Of a stretch of 64,000 nucleotides of DNA, positions 25,560 to 35,500 are shown one piece after another. Positions within the stretch are counted from its first letter, which is position 1; each line of letters begins with the position of its first letter. The notes under the pieces were generated by a model. The model searched no databases. It was given only the letters and a program-made list of their open reading frames with translations, and had not been told where the DNA came from. Source of the stretch: Neolewinella marina (GTDB lineage: Bacteria > Bacteroidota > Bacteroidia > Chitinophagales > Saprospiraceae); NCBI RefSeq assembly GCF_002631205.1, contig NZ_PDLO01000006.1, positions 174,922 to 238,921 of the forward strand. The letters run 5' to 3'. A program made the translations under genes and the position numbers.

Positions 25560-25834
25560 GAGATATACCACCTGGCCGATTCAGACCGTGATAAGCGCCC
25601 ACTAAAAACTTCGTTGGTAAAGGTAAGGAACACAATCGGTTAGCCGCCCTGGGGTGGCCTGCGATCGGGCATCCTGCCTAGTTGCGGACACAATCCGCGG
25701 GAAGCTTTCGACGGGTTTTCATCTTTGGGGAAATCGGTTAATGGAGGGTTGCAGGGGGAAGCTTAGGTTTATGGACGTTCGGCCGGAGGGTGAAGGACAA
25801 ACAATCGGTTTCGCGGCCATCGGAAGAGGGTTTC

Positions 25835-25914
25835 CTAAAGTACGAAGGGCACCGGCCGAATCGTGGAGGGTGACAATCCCATGTTCTGAATCCGGGGCTG
25901 TTTGTTCTGAATCA
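25835..25914 (-). promoter_or_regulatory. array promoter 0: paired TTCAGAACA operator and weak -7, upstream of the kinase
   Basis: Read on the minus strand: distal repeat TGATTCAGAACA (25914-25903), proximal repeat GGATTCAGAACA (25893-25882), 39 bp, then TACTTTAG (25842-25835), a degenerate -7. The spacing is identical to units B, C and D. No terminator follows before the kinase start about 280 bp on, so this unit may drive the kinase/regulator operon. A second -7-like TACCTTTA occurs nearer the kinase (about 25617-25624). Confidence 0.7.
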
Positions 25915-25987
25915 GGGGTTGCTGCTTTGAGGAACCGCTTCTTGAGGAAATATTTCTCAAGGTAGGCGGTATCAAATCTGGTATGTG

Positions 25988-26236
25988 TAAAAAGTACCCG
26001 CCCGAACCACGATGGTGGTCCGGGCGAATCAAAAATTTCCAAATCCAATATGTTTTTGGGAGTATAAAACCACCCGATACTAATGCGCTGAATAGGGAGG
26101 TGTAAATTTCTATTTTCGAATAGTGTTGCTGTCCGGCCTTCAAAAAGCCGGACAGCAACGGCTTAATACACTCACTGAATCTCTCTCTCTCAAAACATTG
26201 GCGGAAACGTGTCTCAAGCGTTTCCGCGCGCTCTCT
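25988..26236 (-). ncRNA. putative small RNA A of the tandem array
   Basis: Predicted transcript of about 250 nt. It starts about six bases after the TATGTTTA box and contains a small hairpin (GGAAACG...CGTTTCC), AGAGAGCG, TGAGACAC and GAGAGAGAGA stretches, and a perfect 13-bp stem with a 9-nt loop (26125-26159, GTTGCTGTCCGGC arm). It ends at a hairpin plus T-tract at 25999-26026. No reading frame is shared with the other units. Start and end are inferred, not measured. Confidence 0.6.
25999..26026 (-). terminator. intrinsic terminator of small RNA A
   Basis: Stem CGCCCG-ACCAC pairs with GTGGT-CGGGCG with one mismatch. On the minus strand it is followed by GGTACTTTTTAC. Confidence 0.7.
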
Positions 26237-26241
26237 GAATG

Positions 26242-26320
26242 TAAACATAGAGCGGCAGCGGGGCGGAGGGGAATTTTCGGGGCGGGATGTTCTGAATCCG
26301 GCCCGTCGTGTTCTGAGTCC
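26242..26320 (-). promoter_or_regulatory. array promoter A: paired TTCAGAACA operator and -7
   Basis: Minus strand: distal repeat GGACTCAGAACA (26320-26309), proximal GGATTCAGAACA (26299-26288), 38 bp, then TATGTTTA (26249-26242). It is the only unit with 38 rather than 39 bp between operator and -7, and one of two with a distal-repeat change within or next to the 9-bp core. Confidence 0.75.
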
Positions 26321-26450
26321 GGGTGGAGTTGTAGTATTACCTGCTAATAACCAAAGGAAGGATGCCGGTTCCTGCCAGCATCCCTCTGATACGGTATTCA
26401 TGAAGAATTTATAATGAGAGACGCTAACTGGTATATCTGAATTTAAGGGG

Positions 26451-26659
26451 CAAAAAATCGCCTGCGGCATCATTAAAGACAGCGCAGGCGACTTGACATT
26501 TCTCTACTTGGAAGGCTCAGAACATGTATTCTCGTGTTGTTGTAAGTGTTGTAAGCGGTGTTGAATAACCAGGGAATTTTTTTCTCTAAAAACTGTGTTA
26601 GTGCTGGAAAAAGCAGCTCGTGTCTCTCATCACTTGCTGTCGTCTCTCTTTTTCCGTGT
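26451..26659 (-). ncRNA. putative small RNA B of the tandem array
   Basis: Predicted transcript of about 208 nt after TACGTTTG. It carries GAGAGACG and GAGAGACAC near the 5' end, two further TAGAGAAA motifs, an A/T-rich middle, and a terminator with six T. The longest ATG frame is about ten codons and is not found in the other units, so I call it non-coding. Downstream of the terminator lies another small hairpin (about 26357-26376) of unknown role. Confidence 0.65.
26458..26491 (-). terminator. intrinsic terminator of small RNA B
   Basis: Perfect 9-bp stem TCGCCTGCG/CGCAGGCGA with a 16-nt loop, followed on the minus strand by TTTTTTG. Confidence 0.8.
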
Positions 26660-26664
26660 TGATA

Positions 26665-26744
26665 CAAACGTAGGGTCGGGGGGGCGGACTGGAGGAATAA
26701 TTCACCCGCCTTGTTCTGAATCCGGCCCTGCTTGTTCTGAATCC
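26665..26744 (-). promoter_or_regulatory. array promoter B: paired TTCAGAACA operator and -7
   Basis: Minus strand: GGATTCAGAACA twice (26744-26733 and 26723-26712), period 21 bp, then exactly 39 bp and TACGTTTG (26672-26665), a perfect TAnnTTTG. No TTTG-like -33 element is seen 19-21 bp upstream of the -7, which suits an activator-dependent promoter. Confidence 0.8.
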
Positions 26745-26825
26745 ACACCCCAAGACAGTATTTTATAAGGCGTTAGGCCTGAGGAGGTTGTGGCGGAGTC
26801 GGGGAGGCCGGGGCGGTGTCGGCAG

Positions 26826-27020
26826 AAAAAAAGAACGCCCGGATCATACAGATGATCCGGGCGTCTCAATGCTTGTTCAATTGTGTCTCTTCTCTGAAAT
26901 GTAAGCTTGTATGCTAATGCTCTATGAAATTGTGTACTTCTGTCTCTGAAATCAATTCGTGTCTCTCAAAAAACCTGATTATGGCGGAGCGCCGTCTCTC
27001 TAAACGCTCTCTTTCTCTGT
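26826..27020 (-). ncRNA. putative small RNA C of the tandem array
   Basis: Predicted transcript of about 195 nt after TACATTTG. It contains at least four AGAGAC-type motifs (AGAGAGACGG, GAGAGACACG, CAGAGACAG, AGAGACAC) in A/U-rich context, between a short GC-rich stem (GGCGCTCCGCC region) and a perfect 12-bp terminator hairpin. No conserved reading frame. The repeated purine motif suggests a protein- or RNA-binding site present in several copies. Confidence 0.7.
26836..26863 (-). terminator. intrinsic terminator of small RNA C
   Basis: Perfect 12-bp stem CGCCCGGATCAT/ATGATCCGGGCG with a 4-nt loop, followed on the minus strand by TTCTTTTTTT. It is the strongest terminator of the array and fixes the direction of transcription. 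Confidence 0.9.
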
Positions 27021-27025
27021 TGGTA

Positions 27026-27105
27026 CAAATGTAGGGACACTTATTCCACCTGGGCAACGTTTCCGGACCCCTTGTTCTGAATGCCGCCAAACTTGTTCTG
27101 AACGG
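27026..27105 (-). promoter_or_regulatory. array promoter C: paired TTCAGAACA operator and -7
   Basis: Minus strand: CCGTTCAGAACA (27105-27094) and GCATTCAGAACA (27084-27073), 21-bp period. The flanking GG is lost but the TTCAGAACA core is kept in both copies. Then 39 bp and TACATTTG (27033-27026), a perfect TAnnTTTG -7. Confidence 0.8.
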
Positions 27106-27159
27106 GAGTCCGGGTGATGAGGGCTCACCCATCGGTGATTTTCCGCCGGTGAGGGGCCA

Positions 27160-27347
27160 TAAAGCAACCGCCCAGACCACTGAGCGTGATCCGGGCGGAG
27201 CGGTGTGTGTAACAATGTGTCTCCCTTTTTGGGATTATAACCTTGCGTTGCTTGTGTTATAAAATTGTGTGTTCATTTAGTGAATGCTAATTATCTCTCT
27301 CTCGAAATCAAACTTTGCAAATAGTAACTCTCTCTACTCGTTCTCTG
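27160..27347 (-). ncRNA. putative small RNA D of the tandem array
   Basis: Predicted transcript of about 188 nt after TACGTTTG. It carries AGAGAACGAGTAGAGAGAG near the 5' end, a GAGAGAGAGA run, and GGGAGACAC before the terminator. An ATG frame of 13 codons is present but has no counterpart in the other units. It is the first unit of the array, next to clpB but transcribed away from it. Confidence 0.65.
27168..27198 (-). terminator. intrinsic terminator of small RNA D
   Basis: Imperfect hairpin closed by CCGCCC/GGGCGG with inner GA/TC and CAC/GTG pairs, followed on the minus strand by TTGCTTTAT. Confidence 0.65.
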
Positions 27348-27352
27348 TGATA

Positions 27353-27432
27353 CAAACGTAGGGAGGGAAAATTGATGTAGGAGCATGTTTTGTCCCCCTT
27401 GTTCTGAATCCGTTCGTGGATGTTCTGAATCC
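27353..27432 (-). promoter_or_regulatory. array promoter D: paired TTCAGAACA operator and -7
   Basis: Minus strand: GGATTCAGAACA at 27432-27421 and 27411-27400 (21-bp period), then exactly 39 bp and TACGTTTG (27360-27353). Identical in layout to unit B while the spacer sequences are unrelated, so the spacing itself appears to be under selection. Confidence 0.8.
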
Positions 27433-27555
27433 GGATTGGAGGTCGTAGATCCGCTGAAAACGGTTGCTGCCGGTCCGGAATTCCTGCCAGGCCCCGCACC
27501 CGCGGCCTCGACTGAAAATATGGCATAAGAAAGCCGGGGCAGGGTGACAAAAAGT

Positions 27556-27583
27556 CCGATGCATGCATCGGGCGCGTACTTTG
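27556..27583 (+). promoter_or_regulatory. clpB promoter with 16-bp palindrome
   Basis: A perfect palindrome CCGATGCATGCATCGG (27556-27571) ends five bases before a TACTTTG -7 element (27577-27583). It lies between the expected -33 and -7 positions, where a repressor would block polymerase. The clpB leader would be about 110 nt. Confidence 0.5.
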
Positions 27584-27698
27584 CCTATCTTATGGTAGCG
27601 TGGACGGACCACTTGGGGCCTTCCCGAATTTATTGAATACTCCGCGGGGGCGGGTGCCGGATTGACAGCCCCGCTGCCGAGCGACAACCATAACGATC

Positions 27699-30332
<2,634 letters not shown>

Positions 30333-30337
30333 CGGAA

Positions 30338-30374
30338 ATCACCCCCGGCCCGGCCCGCCGGTGCCGGGGGTGAT
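30338..30374 (+). terminator. stem-loop after clpB
   Basis: Perfect 12-bp stem ATCACCCCCGGC/GCCGGGGGTGAT with a 13-nt GC-rich loop, just after the clpB stop. No T-tract follows, so termination strength is uncertain. Confidence 0.6.
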
Positions 30375-30497
30375 CAATCCGCCGTTAAAGACTGTTAAGA
30401 AGCCGACGGGCGACCAACCATAATTGCGGCACAGCCGTCTTATTGCCGTGCTTTCTGCCTGCTTTCTCCGAGTGGAACAAATAAACAGCAACAACCA

Positions 30498-32015
30498 ATG
30501 AAGAAATTTCTCTTAATCGTATTCGTCGCCGTTCTGGGAGGACTCATCGCCCTGGGCGGTGCGAATTACCTGGGGTGGGGTGATACCCGATACGTTGAGG
30601 TCGCGAATACACCCACCAGTCTGACTTCCTTCTCCACCGCCCCCGGCACCCGCGTGGTACCGGCCCCGACCGACGGCTTCGTTATTGCCGCCGAACGGGC
30701 CCTGCCGGCCGTGGTCCACATCAAGGCCAGCAAACCCGCCGGACGGGCCAGCGGTCAGGTGCCCTTCGGCATCGACCCCGACCAGCTGCCGGACGCCTTC
30801 CGCGACCTCTTCGGCAACCCCGGACGCGGCGGCAACTCCCCCGGTGAGATGCCCCTGCAGCAGGGCAGCGGCTCCGGCGTGATCATCAGCAGCGACGGCT
30901 ACATCGTCTCCAACAACCACGTAATCGAGGACGCCGAAACCCTGGAGGTGGTCCTGAACGACGAGCGTACCTACACCGCCAAGGTGATCGGGACCGACCC
31001 CACCACCGATATCGCCCTGCTGAAGATCGAGGAAACCGGTCTGCCCACCATTCCCTTCGCCAACAGCGACGACGTCCGCATCGGCGAGTGGGTAGTGGCC
31101 GTGGGTAACCCCTTCAGCCTCACCGGCACGGTAACCGCCGGCATCGTTTCCGCCAAGGGGCGCAGCATCGACATCGTGCGGCGCAGCGGCGGCGACCTGG
31201 CCATCGAATCCTTCATCCAGACCGACGCCGTGGTCAACCCCGGTAACAGCGGAGGCGCCCTGGTGAACCAGAACGGTGACCTCGTCGGGATCAACACCGC
31301 CATCAGCAGCCCCACGGGGGTATTCGCCGGCTACAGCTTCGCCGTGCCGAGCGCCATCGTCAAGAAAGTGGCCGAGGACCTGCGGGAATACGGCGTGGTA
31401 CAGCGGGGCCTCCTCGGCGCCCAGATCCGCCAGCTGAATACGGCCTATGCCCGTGAGCTCGACATCGACCGCAACAACGGCGTCTACGTAGCTGAAGTAA
31501 TGGAAGGCAGCGCCGCCCAGGAAGCCGGCATCCAGTCCGGCGACGTGATCGTTGCCGTCGACGGCGTCCGCACCCTGCGCAGCAGCACCCTACTGGAGCA
31601 GCTCGGCCGCCACCGCCCCGGCGACCAGGTGACCATCACCGCCGAGCGCGACGGCAAGCAGCGCGACTTCACCGTCGTGCTGAAGAATTCCGAAGGAACC
31701 ACCGGCATCGTCCGGCCCGCCGAGAAACCCGCCGCCGTGGCCTCCCTGGGCGCGGAGTTCGAAAACCTGGATGAGAAAGACGTAAGCCAGCTGAACCTCA
31801 AGGGCGGAGTAGCCGTAACCAGCCTGGGCAACGGCCTGCTGGCCGAGCAGACCCGCGTCCGCCCCGGCTTCATCCTGACCAAGGTCAACGGCCGTCAGGT
31901 AGAAAACGTCGACCAGCTGAAGCGACTGCTGGAGAGCAGCAAGGGCGCCGTCACCCTGGAGGGGGTCTACCCCGACAGCCCCGACCGTACCTATAAGTAT
32001 GCTATCGTGAAGTAG
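30498..32015 (+). CDS. degP: Do-family serine protease (DegP/HtrA)
   Basis: 505 residues. N-terminal anchor or signal (FLLIVFVAVLGGLIALGGANYLG). Protease domain with the triad His-141 (SNNHVIED), Asp-171 (TTDIALLK) and Ser-251 (NPGNSGGALVN). PDZ1 about 300-390 (LLGAQIRQLN, GDVIVAVDGVRTLRS) and PDZ2 about 410-500 (RPGFILTKVNGRQVENVDQL). It degrades or refolds misfolded envelope proteins. The 5' leader is A-rich (AACAAATAAACAGCAACAACC), as usual in a phylum that relies little on Shine-Dalgarno pairing. It follows clpB, another stress gene, but has its own promoter region and terminator. Confidence 0.96.
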   Translation: MKKFLLIVFVAVLGGLIALGGANYLGWGDTRYVEVANTPTSLTSFSTAPGTRVVPAPTDGFVIAAERALPAVVHIKASKPAGRASGQVPFGIDPDQLPDAFRDLFGNPGRGGNSPGEMPLQQGSGSGVIISSDGYIVSNNHVIEDAETLEVVLNDERTYTAKVIGTDPTTDIALLKIEETGLPTIPFANSDDVRIGEWVVAVGNPFSLTGTVTAGIVSAKGRSIDIVRRSGGDLAIESFIQTDAVVNPGNSGGALVNQNGDLVGINTAISSPTGVFAGYSFAVPSAIVKKVAEDLREYGVVQRGLLGAQIRQLNTAYARELDIDRNNGVYVAEVMEGSAAQEAGIQSGDVIVAVDGVRTLRSSTLLEQLGRHRPGDQVTITAERDGKQRDFTVVLKNSEGTTGIVRPAEKPAAVASLGAEFENLDEKDVSQLNLKGGVAVTSLGNGLLAEQTRVRPGFILTKVNGRQVENVDQLKRLLESSKGAVTLEGVYPDSPDRTYKYAIVK

Positions 32016-32042
32016 GGTAGGGTATCCGACCAAACGTAATCC

Positions 32043-32076
32043 GCGGGCGGCTCCTTTTCACAAAGGGGCCGCCCGC
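32043..32076 (+). terminator. stem-loop terminator after degP
   Basis: A 15-bp stem (GCGGGCGGCTCCTTT with its complement, one wobble) and a 4-nt loop, followed by CTCTGTTAT. Confidence 0.7.
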
Positions 32077-32091
32077 TCTGTTATAAGGTAC

Positions 32092-32523
32092 GTGAGAAGC
32101 CTGTTGCTGGTCCTGTCGCTGTTTTTCCTCGCCGTCGCCCCACCCGGTGGGTCGCCGGCCGCCACCCTGGTGCTGGAGGTGGCCAACATCCGCAGCAGCC
32201 AGGGCTCATTATGGGTGGGCATCTATGAATCGGAGGAGGACTTCCTGAACCGGGAGCGCGCGCGGCTCGTCCGCCACCCGGTGCGCTCCACCGGCAGCAC
32301 CCGCCTGGCCATCGATGGATTGCGGGTGGGCAAGCGCTACGCCATTGCTGTCTTCCACGACGAGAACGACAACGGGGAGCTCGACACCAACCTGCTGGGC
32401 CTGCCGGCCGAACCCTACGCCCTGAGCCGTCCCCTGCAGAGCTGGCTGCGCAAGCCCCGCTTTGACGAAATGTGCTTCGTTTTTTCCCCTGACCGGGCTC
32501 TGCCGCCCCTCCGGCTTCGGTAG
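32092..32523 (+). CDS. DUF2141 domain-containing secreted protein
   Basis: 143 residues with a signal peptide (MRSLLLVLSLFFLAVAPPGGSPAA). The mature part has the DUF2141 pattern: LVLEVANIRSSQGSLWVGIYESEEDFL, DGLRVGKRYAIAVFHDENDNGELDTNLLGLPAEPYALS. The HDENDNGxLDxNxxGxPxExY motif is diagnostic. The protein is probably periplasmic; the function is unknown. The start is GTG, directly after the degP terminator. Confidence 0.88.
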   Translation: MRSLLLVLSLFFLAVAPPGGSPAATLVLEVANIRSSQGSLWVGIYESEEDFLNRERARLVRHPVRSTGSTRLAIDGLRVGKRYAIAVFHDENDNGELDTNLLGLPAEPYALSRPLQSWLRKPRFDEMCFVFSPDRALPPLRLR

Positions 32524-32592
32524 ACAAGTCCCGCCAAGCCCGTAACTTCGCGGCCCATTCAGCCAGGCCCCGCGGGGCTCTCAATCCAGCGT

Positions 32593-35500
32593 ATGAGTAT
32601 CAGAGTAGGTATCTTCTTCGGCGGCCCCTCCCGGGAGCGTGAAATCTCCTTTGCCGGGGGCCGTACGGTATACGATAACCTGGACAAATCCCTCTTCGAG
32701 CCGGTCCCGATCTTCGTCGACAGCTTTCGGCGGTGGTACCTGCTGGACTGGCAGTACCTCTACCGCGGCAGCATCCGCGATTTCTTCCCGCCCGTGGCCC
32801 TGGCCCCCGAGAGCCGCCACGCCTTCCAGGTCTACCAGGAGAGCCTGGGGCCCCTGGACGAGCTTGCCCTGGAGGACATGGGCCGCCACATCGGCCGCCG
32901 CCTCCGCCGCGAGGAACTGCCCGAACTGATCGACATTGCCTTCCTGGCCCTCCACGGGGAATACGGGGAAGACGGAGTGCTGCAGCGCGAACTCGAGTAC
33001 GCCGGCGTGCCCTACACCGGCAGCGGCGTGGAAGCCAGCGAGGTGGGTATGGACAAGGCGCTCCAGAAAGAACTGATGGCCAAGGCCGGCTACCCCTCCC
33101 CCCCGATCCTGGTGATCGAGCAGGAATCCCTGCCCACCGCCGACATCGAGGAGCTGTTCCACCGCTCCGTGGAGCGCATCGGCTGGCCCATGGTGGTGCG
33201 CCCCGCCCGGCAGGGCAGCAGCATCGGGGTATCCATCCTGAAGGAGGAAGCCGGGCTGGCCGGCTTCGAGCGGGCCGTGAACGCCGCCTTTTTCCGGGAG
33301 CCGCTGTTGTTGGCTGACTACGCCGACCGCAGTCCGGCCGACCGCATCGAGTACGTCCGCCGCGTCAGCGACCTGCGCGACGGCATCGCCTTCCCCCTGG
33401 ACGCCCAGCGGGGCGACCACCGCCTGACGATCTACACCCCGGACGACCTCTTCGACTACCTGGAAGCGGCCGTAGCGGATGACGGCCACCCCCTGGTGGT
33501 GCTGGAAGGCCACCAGAGTGAGGAGCGGGTGATCATTGAGGGCTTCATCGACGGCAAGGAATTCAGCACCATCGTCCTGCGGCAGCCTGACGGTGGGGTA
33601 GTGGCCCTGCCCCCCACGGAGATCGTCAAGTTCCAGGGGGAGCTCTTCGACTACCGCAGCAAGTACCTGCCCGGCCGCAGCCGGAAGGTGACGCCCATCA
33701 ACCTGCCCGCCGAGGCCATCCAGCGCATCCGTCGGGAAACCGAGCGGCTGTTCACCGAGCTGGGCTTCGCGGTTTACGCCCGCATCGACGGTTTCTACAC
33801 CGCCGACGGCACCATCTACCTCAACGACCCCAATACGACCAGCGGCATGATGCCCTCGTCGTTCTTCTTCCACCAGGCCGCCGAGATCGGCCTGAGCCCT
33901 TCCCAATTCCTCACCTACATCATCCGCACCAGCCTGCAGGAGCGGGACCACACGGAACTCATGGACCGCCTGGACGCGGAGCTGGATGCATTGGCGGCGA
34001 GCGCGGGTGCCAAGGAAAGGGTGGCCGTAATGCTGGGGGGCACCAGCTTTGAGCGCCACATCAGCGTGGAGAGCGGTCGCAACGTCTACGAAAAGCTGAG
34101 TTCCAGCGAGCGGTTCCGTCCGCTGCCCCTCTTCCTCACCGCGCCCCTGGCGCCGGGGCAGGAAGGGGAGGACTTCGTGCTGTACCAGCTGCCGGTAAAC
34201 CTCCTGCTCAAGGACAACGCCGACGACATCCGCGACAAGCTCATCAAGCCGGCCGAACACCCGGTGATCGACGAGATCCGCCGCAGCTGCCGGGCCATTA
34301 CGGCGCGCTACGCGGACCCTGACGTGGTATTCGCTCCGCGGCACGTTCCCCTGGAGCAATTGCCGGAAGTGGCCGATCTGGTCTTTATCGCCCTCCACGG
34401 CCGACCGGGGGAGGACGGGCAGGTACAGCGCAAACTCGAGCGGCTGGGGCTGCCCTACAACGGCTCCGGGCCGGATAGCTCTTCGATCACCATCGACAAG
34501 TACGAGACCCTGCAGGTACTCAAGCAGGGCGGACTGCCCGTCACCCAGCAGTGGCTAGGGCGCCGGGAGGACTTCCTGCTCAACACCCGCGCCTTCTACA
34601 ACCGGGTGGAGGACCGCTTCACCTACCCCCTGATCGCCAAGCCGGTCGACGACGGCTGCAGCTCGGCCGTCCTTCTGCTGCGCAACCGCGAGCAACTGGA
34701 GGCCTACTGCGAACTCACCTTCCGCCCCGGGTCCGCCCAGGAGGCAGCGGCCCGCCGTACCCTCAAGTTGGGAGAAAAGGAGGAGTGGCCCCTGGGCAAA
34801 TCCACCATCCTCTTCGAGGTGGCCATCACCGCGGCGGGGGCGGAAAAGTTCCTGGAGATCACTGGGGGCATGCTTACCCACTTTGCACCGGACGGCCGCA
34901 TCCGCTATGAGGTCTTCGAACCCAGTGAGGCCCTGGCCGGCGGCGAGATCCTGAGCCTGGAAGAAAAATTCCTGGCCGGGGAGGGGCAAAACCTGACCCC
35001 CGCCCGCCTGGCCACCAAGTCCTACGGCTACGACTACGTGGCCGACCAGGTGAAGGGCGACCTGGAGCGCGCCGCCCGCCTGCTTGGCGTGACCGGTTAC
35101 TGCCGTATCGACGCCTTCGTACGGATCTTCCCCGATGGGCGGGCCGAGACCGTAGTGATCGAGGTGAACAGCCTGCCCGGCATCACCCCCGCCACCGCCA
35201 TCTTCCACCAGGCGGCCATCGCCGGCTACCAGCCCTATCAGTTCATTGCCGCCATCCTGGATTTTGCGAAGGAACGCGTCCGCCGGGGTGGTGTAGTGCC
35301 CACCGTTGCCGCGCCTGAGCCCCCGGCTTCCCGCCCGGACCCGGCACCCGCGGCCGCGCCCCCGCCCATGACAGAAGAAACGCCGGAAAAATCCTCCTTT
35401 CTCGGGCCGCTGCTGAAGAACGTGGTGGCCGCCCTCATCTTCCTGGGGATCCTCTTCCTGTTGCTGAAGACGGGACTGAACTGGTACACCAATCACGGAG

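Noticed and set aside
25882..27432. CRISPR array in the repeat region at 25.9-27.4 kb
   Set aside because: Repeats are 9-12 bp, come in pairs 21 bp apart, and pairs are separated by 330-420 bp with promoters and terminators. There are no uniform spacers and no cas genes.
25719..27687. Several minus-strand frames of 70-210 codons across the operator/RNA array, with repeated IQNK or FRT motifs
   Set aside because: The repeated residues come only from the TTCAGAACA operator DNA read in different frames. Frames differ from unit to unit, lack common starts, and cross strong terminators.
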